Shown here piece after piece: positions 23,024-34,253 of a stretch of 64,000 bases of DNA (position 1 is its first letter; the number at the start of each line of letters is the position of its first letter). This DNA is from Rhypophila decipiens. Lineage: Eukaryota > Ascomycota > Sordariomycetes > Sordariales > Naviculisporaceae. Position numbers and translations under genes: made by a program. The notes beneath the pieces are model-generated. The model had not been told where the DNA came from and made no database searches. It saw only the letters and a program-made list of their open reading frames with translations. Location: contig MU858220.1 in assembly GCA_033297075.1 (NCBI GenBank), positions 1 through 64,000 of the forward strand, read 5' to 3'.

Positions 23024-24310
23024 GGTGGAGGGTGGGTTTGGCTGTTGGCAGTCTCTGGAGCAAGGTTCACGGAGAGATGGTGGGTTGGATTGGCCGAGGC
23101 TAGGGTAACACAGCGTTCTTGAGCAAGTTGATGCGATAAGGGTGTACTATTGTAAGGAAGTTTCTGGAGATTATGTAGTGAAAGAAAGTGTTCTGGGGTG
23201 AGCAATGAGGAGGGACAAGGGCGATTTGGTGCCTGGTGTTGTTTCAGTTTGACAGAGTTAAAAAGGTCATTCTAGCCAAGCTTGGGCCACCAAACCATCC
23301 AATCTCGGGATTGCATCTCGTGATCGTTGGGATCTCGGGACGGAAGGAGAGTCCTGACATGATGTAGAAGCGAGATCGAGTGGGTATGGGGAAGGCACAG
23401 ACTCCCAAAGCATCCCAGGGGTCGCTTCTCAACATGTAGCTGTGGGGTGAAAGTATCTGGCTGTGAGACCCGATATTAGGAGTGTAAAGACGTATTACAG
23501 AGTTCTGGGGCTTGCCCTGGTTCTCTTTGTGTTGAGAAAGTTTGTGTAAACCGTAGGTTTGGGAACTTTACCTTCTCTTTCCCACAACGTTCCTAAACCT
23601 TGTCCAAGTTATACGGACACGCCATATCTTCCTTAAGCATAGCTACAATATACCGCACTGATCTCAGTCATTCGCATTTTTTGTGCAAAAATTTCCGTGC
23701 TTGAAAGGGGGGCAGGTTCAGTCAACTGATCGGAGTCTTACTGTTGTTACGGTAATTTGACCGTATTTCAACACTACCGATACCATTCAGCTACCTATTT
23801 TTGACGGTTGACCAAATCCGTCCCCCCCCCCCCCCCCCCTCCCCTCTCTGTACGGGTGCTGCTTGCTTTGGGACTGATCGGAAAGGAAAAGTTAAACTTA
23901 CAGTGGCGTTAGACCCCAAAAGGGGCAAAAACTTTGGTGGCGTGTGTACTCGTAGGTAGGTAGGTATGGGTCCCAAACTTAATCGTACACCTGTTGACCT
24001 GCCAGCCAGCACATAAAAGGACCCAACCTTCCCGTGTCTCTTCCATTCTCTTCCGAAAACTGTCCACGAAATCTCAAAGCCACACCACTCATCTACCAAG
24101 TTCACACACTCAACCACAAACAACTACACCCTCCCATCCTGAATTTTGTCTGACCAACACTCTTTAACTCTAATACACCTACTGTCTTACTCTTACCCAA
24201 CATCTCAACATCCCTTTCGACATCATCAACAGCATCAGCATCAAGCAACATTCCTCTTACACACGTGTGTCGAGCTGTTGTATCGAGTCAAGCTCCGTTC
24301 TATCAACAAG
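23024..24310. promoter_or_regulatory. 1.3-kb region between head-to-head paralogs
   Basis: This region separates two divergently transcribed paralogs and must hold both promoters. It includes an 18-base C tract at 23822-23839 and a TATA-like CATAAAAGG near 24013. A CT-rich, CA-rich leader follows and runs to the ATG at 24311. No gene is seen inside it. Confidence 0.5.
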
Positions 24311-25927
24311 ATGGTCAAATACGCTGGCGATGCTGCGTCAAAGATTGCAGAGCTCCGCAAGGAGAACGAATTGGCAAGGTAAAAGGCCATTGCCCAACAG
24401 CACAAGATCGAGCGCCTCGAACGTGACAACCGGGTTCTCAAAGCAATGCTGGGTTCGGCCGCATGCACTGCCCTGAAGGCCGACGGACGATGCTCATCCA
24501 AGACGTCGTGGATCCGCAAGGCCGGCCAGAAAATAGCCCACAGGTTTCGGCACTTCCGCACATCACTGTCGGCCAAACCAGCAAAGACATGCGGGACAGG
24601 CAGTTGCATTCCGACTGCCGAGGCTCCCACCAGCCCCCCCACCACCAGCCCCCCCACCACCAGCACCACTACCATCGCCGCCGCCGCCGCCCAGTCTGCC
24701 ACCTTCGGGCAAGGGAAGTACCTCTACGAGGGGGGAAACCTCGTCTTTCTAGAGTCTTTAGACGGCTGGGACTCCGTGGAGAATGACCAGTGTGCACCAC
24801 CGGAGGTCGAGGACTGGTTCCAGCTCCAAGTGGAATTCCCAGAGTGGGACGCCTCCGAGGTCGAGGTCGAGGACGTGGTGGAGCTGGACACCATGAGCAC
24901 AGCCTCCGAGTCCGAGTCCGAGTCCGCCGAGTCAGCTATCGCCTACGACAATTCGGCATGGGAAAGCTGGACTCCCAGTGACTCGGAGACCACGGATGCC
25001 ACCAGCGTAACCACCGCCTCCGCCGCCGCCGCCGCCGCCAACGCCACCACGACCACCACAAGCCAACCGCCTGATGCGGAGCACGAGGTCGACCCCGAAG
25101 CAGACCCTTCCTGCCAGTGGAGCGCCGATCCCCGCCTCAAAGTCCTGCGAGGCATGCGCATCCCCAGCAAAGTCGGCCAGGAAATCTTGGGCTCAGGGCT
25201 GCAAATGACCAAAGACTGCTTCTGGGATACCGCAAAGAAGCACTGGCCCAGATTTCTCAGAGAGTCAAAGATCCAGGAAGGCTCCCACCTGGTAAAACTG
25301 GGATACGAAGAAATGCTGTCCTATTGTTGCAAGTGGCTTCGTGACGAGCAGTGGGAAGCAGCTTGCGGAGACTTGCACAAGAGACGAATGACGTGCAGTT
25401 TGTTCTTTAAAATTGGTAAAGCGAGGAATGTGATGTGCCATCCCGAGTTTGAAACACTGAGCAATGCGGAGAGTCTGGACGCGCATTTGTGGAATATGAG
25501 ACAGGCAGCTCGGTTGCTGGGTGATGATGAACGTGCTGAGGCGATCCAGAAGTTGAAGGATTATATGCTAGGCGAGGTTGAGTCGATTAGGGCGAGGTTC
25601 AAGTGTCTGGATGGTTTGATCTCGCTGCCTTTTGCTGATTGCCGAGGCGAGGCTGTCTATTGTCGGGATGAAACGGTTGAGCGGGATTGTAGTGAGGATG
25701 ATGATGAGGATTGGGATGAGGAAACTAGGGAGCTATTACACGTTCATGATGAAATGCTCGCTGGTGTAATCAGGCCATTTCTTTGGGGGACCGGGGAGGA
25801 TGGGGAGGATGGGTGGGGTGAGCTGGGGTATATGTTCAGGATTGGGATGTATTACAGCCAGCGGAAGGACGCTGGTGACGATTGCAAGAAGCTGAATGAG
25901 GCATGTTGCAAAGAGACCGACTGGTAG
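24311..25927 (+). CDS. coiled-coil protein with R-N-x3-H domain (paralog 2), interrupted by an in-frame TAA
   Basis: An ATG at 24311 opens a coiled coil (ASKIAELRKENELAR) that meets TAA at 24380-24382. The same frame then continues as coiled coil (KAIAQQHKIERLERDNRVL) into a 493-codon open frame with its own ATG at 24446. The downstream part has Pro/Thr- and acidic-Ser-rich linkers, then a C-terminal domain (~240-400 of the 493) with GQEILGSGLQMTKDCFWDTA, KHWPRFL, EGSHLV and KARNVMCHPEF. That domain is homologous to paralog 1. The domain is intact, so the gene may be translated from 24446. Other explanations are readthrough, a 165-base intron (24379-24543, possible by frame but with no good branch point), or a nonsense allele. 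The family is unknown; the R-N-x3-H motif is again HEPN-like. Confidence 0.65.
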
Positions 25928-26366
25928 TTGAAGGTGCATAGAAGATTTTTGTAAATATATTACAGCAATGGTGGGATGTATATAATTACTGTCATGAAGT
26001 TGCTATTCCATGAAATCAGGACATAAATACAAGTTGATCAATATCCCCTAAGGCTTGGTAATAGCCAAGCCCGTCTTCCGTCTCAATAGTTATTAATTCA
26101 TTGAAGGGCCACGTGAAACAGAAAAGAATTCTCACCACTGTGACACCAATAAGATCTACAACGTAAAAGCCAGTAAGCCCAGCGCACCGGTATACTAAGG
26201 TAATCATAGTTTGAGATTTACGATTAGGTGAGATATAGGTCTTTCCCAGACATCGCCATGGCCAGTATTTCATACGGAAGAGAAAGGAAAGAACCACGAC
26301 TTCGATCCAGGTTGTTGAGCCGTAGCAGACCAGCACACCCGAATCGCAGTCTTTACAGTCACAGAG
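25928..26366. other. intergenic region between convergent genes
   Basis: This is AT-rich 3' flanking sequence. A hydrophobic 106-codon frame on the minus strand starts at GTG and is not convincing as a gene. Confidence 0.45.
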
Positions 26367-27541
26367 TTACAGGTAATATTTTACTTGCTCTTCATTCCAC
26401 TCCCAAAACAGTCGGGCGTTCCCGTTGCCACCTTCTTCCTCGGGGATGACTGCCTTGGGCAGATCGGCCCGAAGAGGAGCGAGTCTGCCCCAGGGAATGA
26501 CTATATTGCTCTCTGGTGGTTAGGAACCGGGAGGTACTGAGAGATTCACAAATAAATTACTCACCCCAGTCTTTGGTCCAGTCCACCTTGTCGATTTTGA
26601 TGTTGGGCGAGAAAGCCGAGAAAAGCTGAGTGGAGACTCCGAAAGATACTCTGTTACGGTAAGAGTCATGGTTAGTCAGCCGACCTGGGCGATCCCTTTT
26701 AGGCAGGAATATTAAGGCCCGCGAAAATAAACTTTAAGAACAATACAGGCAAGGCAGGACATACTTTCACAAAGAGTGGGTCAGCAAGCAAGCAAACCCA
26801 AAGTTAATCATGGGCCGAACTTACCCTGGAAGCCACAAGCCGACCAACAACCTTGAGCCACCAAGCAGCATTCCTCGCCAGCTCGGTCAAGACGTTCCCT
26901 GGGTTGACGGGCACACTGACGATGCCATCAGCTTTATATCGACGCCCAAACTCAACACCCAAAAGCCAGTCCCCACACTTGCTGATGCCGTACCGATCAA
27001 TGCCCGGCTTTGGGACGTGATAGTCGAGGTTGTCCATGTCGATCCCAAAGTCTTCAGGGGCGTACTGCATCAATAACTTGGTCAGCAAAAAGGTACCGAC
27101 ACAGTTGACCCCCAAAGCGAGCTCATATCCCTGTGCAGTCTTTGGAGCGGGGGTCGCAGGACCTGTCATGACGCCGGCATTGTTGAACAGGACATGTAGC
27201 TTCGTCTCGCGGGATAGAAACTCTTCCGCACAGTTTTTGACCTTGGCTAGATCTGCAAGGCCTAGAGGGAGGAGGACAAGCTCGCCAGTCGATGTCGGGG
27301 CTGTCTTTTTCATCTCGGAGATTGCAGCCAGTGTCTTTTCTTTGTCTCGACATGCGGCGTAGACATTGGCGTTGCGCGAGTAGAGAAGACGGGCCAACTC
27401 CTTGCCCATTCCGCTGGTGGCGCCTGTTACGAGGTACACCTTCCCGGATAAATCGCTGGGAATGTCATTTTCGGTAAATTCGGGCTTGGGTGGAAAGAAC
27501 TGTGTCCACATGCTCGCGAAGCTGGGTTTTGTGGTCGCCAT
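26367..27541 (-). CDS. short-chain dehydrogenase/reductase, probably inactive
   Basis: The main exon (27541 to about 26827) encodes a classical Rossmann SDR. The cofactor motif is VTGATSGMGKELA, followed by NNAGVM, the catalytic pair RYGISK (YxxxK) and VSVPVNPGN. Compared with fungal relatives, the strand that carries the catalytic Ser (usually VRVVWVSSSA) is missing: TKLLMQ runs straight into YAPEDFGIDMDNLDYH with no intron between. After the donor AGG-GTAAGT, family-typical C-terminal pieces reappear downstream: GVSTQLFSAFSP near 26620 and VIPWGRLAPLR ... FWEWNEEQVKYYL ending at 26367. I could not join them to the main exon in frame with canonical sites. Without splicing the frame stops at 26804 (245 residues). 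A decayed or inactive enzyme is likely. Confidence 0.65.
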
Positions 27542-28041
27542 TGCGTCTGCGGTCGCTGCTGGCTATAAAACCTGAATGCTCGGAGCCTTGGACTGTTCGT
27601 GTGGTGAGCGAGAGAAATGAGAAAGGACGAGGTCCAAAAGATGGGAAACGCAGATGTCAAATTTCCGATGCGTCTAATACTACGCCCCGGATACTGACGC
27701 ACTCGGGCTCCCTGGGCAGCTCCTATTGTCCGGACAGATGGGACTTGAACTGTGGTTGGTCGACGTACCGAGTTTCGAGATGGCCACTGTAACAAGGAAT
27801 AGGATAGAGTCGACCAACAGGTTGCACAGTACCAGGACTGAGACTGCCTGGGGTTATTTATATATGACCAATGGCCATCTCTCTTGACGGACCAACATCT
27901 AAATTAAATACGGGCCTTGACACGCGGTATGATTATGAAAAGGATGCGGGATCATATGAGTGAGTTGTGTAAAGCCATTCCCGTCCATCTCGGTTTCAAT
28001 TTCCTGCAGTGTCAGATCATCACTCATCGACCAGCCTGAGA
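27542..28041. promoter_or_regulatory. region between divergent SDR and methyltransferase genes
   Basis: About 500 bases lie between the two divergent start codons and must include both promoters. No other feature is recognised. Confidence 0.45.
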
Positions 28042-28962
28042 ATGTCTTCCAAAACCACAGGCAACACCTCAGAGGAGGCACCACCACCACCACTCTGCTC
28101 AATCCTCCACGAGCTCCGCACAGCCGAAAACAGCGGCGGCTACTTCCTGCCCCGACTGCACTCACTCAAGGAAAGTGACCCCAATCTCAAGCTCCTAGAA
28201 GTCGGCTCCGGATGGGGCCACATGACGGCCAGTCTGTCGAAAATCATCGGCCCATCCGGCAAAGTAGTCGGTCTAGACATCGACCCATCTACTCTTGTCC
28301 ACGCCCGCCGTCACGCCAAAAACGCGGGCGTAGAATCCCACACCGATTTCATCCAGGGCGATGCATACGCTATCCCGTTTGCAGACGAAACATTCGATAT
28401 AACGCACGCCCATCAGGTCTTAGCACATATGGAGCGGCCGTGGGAAGTTATTAGGGAAATGGTGAGGGTTACCAAGCCCGGCGGGTTTGTTGCCATTCGG
28501 GAAGGAGATCTCGAGTCGGAGGTTGTGTGGCCGAAGGAGCCGGGACTGACCAAGTTTCACGAGTTGATTGTCAAGGGTATGAATATGCGAGGGAAGGGCG
28601 GTGGTGGGGCGGATACAGGGCGCCAGTTGCTTCCTTGGGCTTTGAGGGCTGGGGTGGATCGAACAAAGGCGACGCTTAGTTATGGGACTTGGTGGTTTGA
28701 CGGGGCTGAGGATAAGGATAAATGGGGTGAGTATTTACCTTTCAGAATTTTGATGGTTACAAGTTGCTAATCAGCTTTCTGTGGTTTAGCAAAGGCAATG
28801 GTTGGACAGGTGCGAGGCGGCACTGTGGGCCAGGTGGCTGTGCAGCTTGGGCTTGCATCGCAAGAGGACCTTGACGAGATGGCTTCTGCTTGGGAGGACT
28901 GGGCCAAGAGAGACGATTCCAGTCTGGCTATGATGCACGGGGAGATTGTCATTGAGAAGTGA
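28042..28962 (+). CDS. class I SAM-dependent methyltransferase
   Basis: Two exons (28042-28726 and 28790-28962) give 285 residues. I chose the ATG of MSSKTTGN because the upstream frame has only a GTG. Motif I is LLEVGSGWGHMTASLS, the acidic residue after strand 2 is in VVGLDIDPS, and DAYAIPFADETFD plus VLAHMERPWEVI are typical of the UbiE/Coq5-like methyltransferase fold. The acceptor substrate cannot be read from the sequence. Fungal members act on small molecules, so it could tailor a secondary metabolite, but it lies 11 kb from the PKS with unrelated genes between. Its 3' end is only 47 bases from the 3' end of the kinase gene on the other strand. Confidence 0.85.
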
Positions 28963-29009
28963 TGTTCCACAAGAGTCTCTCGCCGGCGAAGAATAGTTAC
29001 ATTTCCGTC

Positions 29010-30553
29010 TCAGCTCTTGCACATCCTCTTGATCCCCTCCTCATAAGCGGGAATAGCCCACTTTTTCATCCATTCCATATCCATGAAATCCTCCGCAGTA
29101 GGCCGTTCCTCGGGCCTCCAGACAACCATGGTCTTCAACATGTCCATAAACGCATGCGCCTCTTCTTGGCCCATCACCTCCATCCCAAAGTCCCGTCTAG
29201 GACTCTGCACCCAACCTTCAAACCGCCTTTCCCAATTCCAGATATCGCTCTCCTTGTCTCGCGGCGTCCCATCGTCATCAAAGTGCTTTTCGCGTGATTG
29301 CCACTTAGCCCACCACTCGGCAGGCGGCTTCCCCAAAAGATGGACATGTTGCGTGGTGACTCTATTCTGGGTTGCTAAAATCCCATCAATTAGCGACCTA
29401 TGGCCCATTATCTCAAAGATTACACATCCCAAACTCCAGATGTCGGATGCAAACGAGAGCGGAACAGTCGGCTCAAACAGCGCCTCGGGAGGGCGAGAGA
29501 CCAATGGCGTGTACGACTCGAATCTTGACTTGTCCTCGGGACGAAATGCCACCCCAAAGTCGGTGAGGATGATCTTTGTTTCGGAGAGAGACAGGTCGTC
29601 GCCTGATTTGCCGAGCCATATTGGTGGGATGGCATAGGACGGTACGCCGGTTGGGAGAGGGGGAGACTCAGAGTCCGATTGTCTTGTCTCCTCGCCCGTT
29701 TCTTTCAGCAGTAAAACGGGCTGTGGGTCTGGGGCCCCGAATTGTTCGTATAATTGTTGAACCGTGAGATGGTTCAGTGACGCGGGCATTTGGAGGAGTA
29801 TGTTTCCAAAGTGAATATCTAACAGCGAGTTAGTCTTGGACTCGCAAGAGATGCAAGAGTGAGAAAAGTTACGATCTGCGATGGGCAGGAAACGTACGTA
29901 CCTCCATGTACCCAACCCCATTCGTGAACAACTTGCACGGCCATCGCCAACTGAGCAGCCATAGACCGAGCAACATCAAGCGGGAACAACCATCTGCTCG
30001 ATGCCTCCCGTGCGTCCCTCAGGCTACATCTCGCCGGGGGAGTAACAATACATTCATGTCTTCCGTTCGGACCGTCAATACCAAAATGATGCAGTATTTT
30101 CGGAACCCAAAAACTCTCACCAATCCCCGGCGACCTTCTCAGCTGTCTCAAGATGTTTACCTCTCCTCCATCATATTCCGCCGTACAGACCTTGATCGCC
30201 ACATATCTCGCATCAGCTGAGGACTCATCCAAAGCAAGCCAAATAGTCGAGAAAGACCCATGCCCCAGCTTATGGACGACCCTGTACCTGTCATGGACGA
30301 GGTCGTTGATGTTGAGAGGGTGGTGCCCGCCTGGTTGGTAACCGTACAGGCCTTCTACATCTTCAATGGGGCCGTAACTGGGTCCCCAATTCGAAGTCGA
30401 GAATGATGTGCTGGAGAAGAGACGAACTTTGGGAACTCGATTGGCAGCCAAGTTTGGAGGTGAAACAGCGAGGTAGCTCTGGGTTGGGATCCGGCGCGGT
30501 CTGACGCGTCGAGGAACCAGACGTAGCCGGGGTAGGTACCGGAATGGTTTCAT
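29010..30553 (-). CDS. SRPK-like protein kinase
   Basis: Two exons (30553-29902 and 29818-29010) give 486 residues. The intron cuts the catalytic loop and splicing restores VHGDIHFGN. The N-terminal 55 residues are Arg-rich and lack acidic residues (RLRLVPRRVRPRRIP ... RLFSSTSF), like a mitochondrial presequence; this is frequent in this fungal kinase group. Kinase motifs: Gly loop LGHGSFSTIWLA, VAIK lysine, catalytic HGD with Asn five residues on, DFG in LTDFGVAF, then RPPEALFE and DIWSLGCVIFE. The split between lobes, with an inserted Ser/Pro region, and PEERPTAEDFMDMEWM are typical of SRPK-like kinases. The HGD in place of HRD is usual for the subgroup. It is probably active; substrates are unknown. 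Confidence 0.88.
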
Positions 30554-30938
30554 GTGGTAGAAGATATGAAAGAAGTTTTAACAAGAGGAGAGTTAGATAG
30601 TTGTATGGGTAGAGCCCCCTAGTGCTTGCTTGATGCAGTTCGGTCAAGTCTTTTGAAGGTGGGTGTTGGTGCCGAGCCCGACAATGACCTGTTTATTTCT
30701 AAATTCAGGCTGTTACAAAGACACGTCGTATGCATACGTATTTATAGCGTATTTACGTGTGTTTGTATTGGAGCATTACAACGACAGAAGACGGGACTAT
30801 CGAACGAGACATTGCGGCCAGTAAACCAACCGTGCTCTTTAGTCGCATATAAAGTACTTCTTTATTTGCAGCATCCCGATATACAAATCTCCAATGTCTA
30901 CACAAAATCCGCTAAGAAAGTATTTCTCAGACGCAGCC
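30554..30938. other. intergenic region between tandem minus-strand genes
   Basis: This region contains the promoter of the kinase gene and the 3' flank of the F-box gene. I see nothing else. Confidence 0.45.
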
Positions 30939-33171
30939 TCAAAAGGGCCAAGACTCATCATAATCCACGAGCGACTCCATAGGACAGGCCTCGAGAAAGC
31001 GCCTGTTTCTCTCAATCAGATCGCTGGCAGCCGTCTTTGACCAGTCACCAAGCTGTTTTCCGCAAGGCCAAAATACCGAGAAATTATCACCGCCGTTAGC
31101 CGCTCGTGTGCCCCCATCGGCGCCCGGTTCCCCAATCTTTTTGTTCCTGATTAGAAACAGATTGCCCCAGCCGTTGCTCTCCCACCGACCGTGTCCAAAA
31201 TCCCCAAAGGCGATGACGTCGAGGGAGGGTATCCCATTGGGGCCAAAAGCCCAGTCGGCAAAGCGAAGCGGGGCGTCGCGAAGACCAGACGCTCGGAGAC
31301 GACTGACGTTCATAGAAGATGCTGGTTTTATGTTGTTGTCCTTGCTTTCGGTTTCCTCGTCTTCAGGCAAGCGCGGACCTTTGATGGCTAATCTTCCAAT
31401 TTGGTCCGATTCCTCTGCCCACTCTACCTCTTGCTCTAAACCGGGGGCCTTCCCGTACAGACTTGCGGAGAGAGGTATTGGGTATCTATCCGTGGTGTGG
31501 GGATTTCCGTGGTACGAATCGGGCAGCAAAATCATGGGGTACCACCTTGGGTCCCCGGTACCTGTCCAGTTTCCGCATGCACCAGCATGGGGAATCGATT
31601 GTCTGACGTGGATGAGTTTGAGAGAATTCGTGGCCTGGCGATTCCTTGCGAACGAGGAAAATATTGGTCCCTGTGCAACCGCACCGTTGCGTCAGTAAAT
31701 TCCAGTTATCAGATCAGAGAAAATATCAACAAAAAAAGTCTTACGAGCACTTCAGGAATACACGTCAAACCGATGCTCTCTGGATGACAGATATTGCTGA
31801 GAGGATTCTCTCGAGTCAATTTCCCCAACCTGGGGGCGAGGTCAAAATCCGGTATGTCGTATATATGCGGCACAATGTGGCTCCCTGGCGTGCCGATGCT
31901 GCTGTTGCTCACAGTGCCGCATAGATGATGTGTGAATCTCTTGAGTGTCGATCCATGGCTCTTCACTGCCATTTCCCAGAGCTCTAGGGTGTCGATCGGA
32001 CTAACCAGGCTGAGGTACAGGTCCTCAAGTCCCGCAAAAGAAGTGATAAACCTAAGGAGAGCTGCGTGTTCCGGAGTCGGTGTTGCCGTTGTTGCCGCCT
32101 GCGGGTCGTACTGCTGATGGACTTCAAAACACTTTAGGCGGATAGGGACGCCGAGCTTCGGGATCTCGTCGAGAAAGCGATCCCAGTTGCGGCATTTTCG
32201 GAGCGTAAGGGACTCCAATGTACTGAAATCAAAGGCCCGAGCCGTCCTCCCCAGGAGAGGGACAGAACTCAGCGATAGTGAGACCAGGGATGGGAATATT
32301 GGTTTGTCAATAACTGTGTGCAGCTCAATCCCCAGGATGCTCCGGTGAAAGAAGTTGTCAACTAAAAGGCCCTCGAACAAATCGATTTCGGCATCTGGCT
32401 CAAAGGCCAAGTGGTCCCTGAGTTTATTCCAGTCGACAAAATCCAACTCGACCTTGGTGAGATGTTGGCGGTTGATCCGAAGAACGTCGGCAATGGCGTC
32501 AAAGTCGTCGAATCTGGGCCCTCTCCAGCGGAGCTCTCTGAGATTGCGGAAGGAACTGAGATCAATCTCGTCGTCGAGCAAACAATCGCCGGCGGTGGTA
32601 AGATCTAGGGACGTGAGGTGTGGTTGTTGACGCTCGAGGATACCCTTACGGCCTAATATGTTCCCGGGAATGCAGGTACCCAAACCCCAAGTAAACTTCC
32701 GGAGTCGCCGTGGAGGCAAGTTCTCGACAATGGACTGCACGGTGCGGGCGAGACACTCAAATCGGGAGCTTGCTCGCACGGTGCTGTCTGGAGGGTCTTC
32801 GTGGTCTCGCCAATGGGGGCATCGCTCGCCCTGTGTTATGGAAAAGTCGGAATTAAAGCTGAGCTCGGCCGGGTACACCAAGGCAGGGAGGCCCCGATGA
32901 AAGACCGGCTTCCAGTTAAGGTGCCATAACTCTTTTTCTTGGATGGTCCAGAGGTCGAGGGACGCCCATAACGTGCGCTGTACTCCTCTGTGAACAGCGC
33001 GGGAGACCAAGGCGAGAGCTTTCAGATCTTGTTTGCTCGTCAGCTAAACGCGTCGGGCAGGTTAGCCAATGTGCGGAGCTCGAAAAGGATCAGAAGCTGG
33101 TGGACAATCTGGAATTCACTTACTGACCGAGAGATCATCTCCATAATCTCTGGTGGTAGTTTGTGCAACAT
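30939..33171 (-). CDS. F-box protein with leucine-rich-like region
   Basis: Three exons (33171-33124, 33043-31745, 31670-30939) give 692 residues. The first 48-base exon is needed to complete the F-box: MLHKLPPEIMEMISRS joins LTSKQDLKALALVSRAVHR. This is the usual fungal start, with LPPEI and the LALVSR turn. The middle (~110-400) carries repeating Leu-rich segments such as LTSLDLTTAGD, LRELRWRGPRFDDFDAI, LVSLSLSSVPLL and LESLTLRKCRNWDRFL, consistent with degenerate leucine-rich repeats for substrate binding. The C-terminal 240 residues include DWAFGPNGIPSLDVIAFGDF and RNRRFLEACP, as seen in other fungal F-box proteins. It is likely the substrate receptor of an SCF ubiquitin ligase; the target is unknown. 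Confidence 0.85.
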
Positions 33172-34253
33172 GATGAGCTGACGATTTGCATCAAGAAAAT
33201 TTAAAGCGGAAATGGTCAGAGTGTGAACAAAAAAGCTTGGTCTGGTGCGGGGGTGTCAGGAGTTTTGTGGCTTTTTGAACCCCTTCCTTCGCACAAAGAC
33301 GGTGAGAGGCTTGTTAGTGAGGGAGGGTGATCATCACACATCGAGTCCAAGTCAGTCTTTACTCGTAGTGGAAACCCCGGCAGGCGGCGGCCAGAAAAGG
33401 CGGCCATGGGTTGGGTTTTGTTGGGTGGCTCAGCTGCTCTAGCTCCCGTGGACATTTCCCACTCCCATTAGTTTCTTTACGGACTAGCGTGGAGGAATAT
33501 GCGGCATAGTGGCTGAGCCGCAGCACCTCGTCACACGTTTACCTATCACATGTGGCTGTGCGTCCTGCTGGTACCTGCCGATACGGTGTTCGATTTGTCA
33601 ATTGACGAGACGCAATAGTAATCTTCGGAAAGCCCCGAAGGAGAGAGACAGGAAAACTGTGCCTTGAAGAAGGACAACACAAATTTTGAGAATGGTACCT
33701 CGGCGAAAGAGTCGGATTGGTACCCATTTTCTGCAAGAGGAATCCTGACTCGGACGGCTCGGAGGCTCGGAGCTGGTAAGCAGTGAAAAATGTCACGGTC
33801 GGTCCCGCTCCCGTTGCTCTTGACCGTTGTGGAGTCTACCTATGTGACCATTCTAAACACCGGTGACTGGTCTACTCGGATGGTTGTATCATTGGAGGCC
33901 TATTGGGCCTCACAGATGCATCGGCACCATCATCAGGGACAGCAAGATAATTTTTTATGAGTTTTCATTGAGAAGAGAGGGCTACCCAGGAGAAAACAAT
34001 CGAACCAGGGCGAATAAATCAGAGATATATACAGTTTGCCCAAAGCCAAAGCGCGATATCGTAATTTCAATACAAGAGCAAAACTCCTTCAAGATTTTGA
34101 GACGCTCAGACACAGATAATAAAAGAAGAAAAGTAAAGGAGGGGGAATGGCGCCCCTCCCCCTGACTATGGATGAACTTTTACCCAGACACCCGTGAAGG
34201 GAAGCGTGAACCAGTGGGAAGACCTCTAGTATCGATACACGCGGACGTGTCCT
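33172..34253. other. intergenic region between tandem minus-strand genes
   Basis: About 1.1 kb holding the F-box gene promoter and the 3' flank of the C2H2 gene. Open frames here are short and overlapping. No gene or repeat is seen. Confidence 0.45.

Noticed and set aside
24379..24400. A 22-base GT...AG segment that would remove the TAA in paralog 2
   Set aside because: It is too short to be a fungal intron and would shift the frame out of the conserved domain.
26016..26336. A hydrophobic 106-codon minus-strand frame
   Set aside because: It begins with GTG rather than ATG and lies in the AT-rich 3' flank between two convergent genes.
33985..34015. A GGTTCGATT box on the minus strand, like a tRNA B box
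   Set aside because: The flanking bases do not pair to form a T stem and no acceptor or anticodon arm can be drawn.
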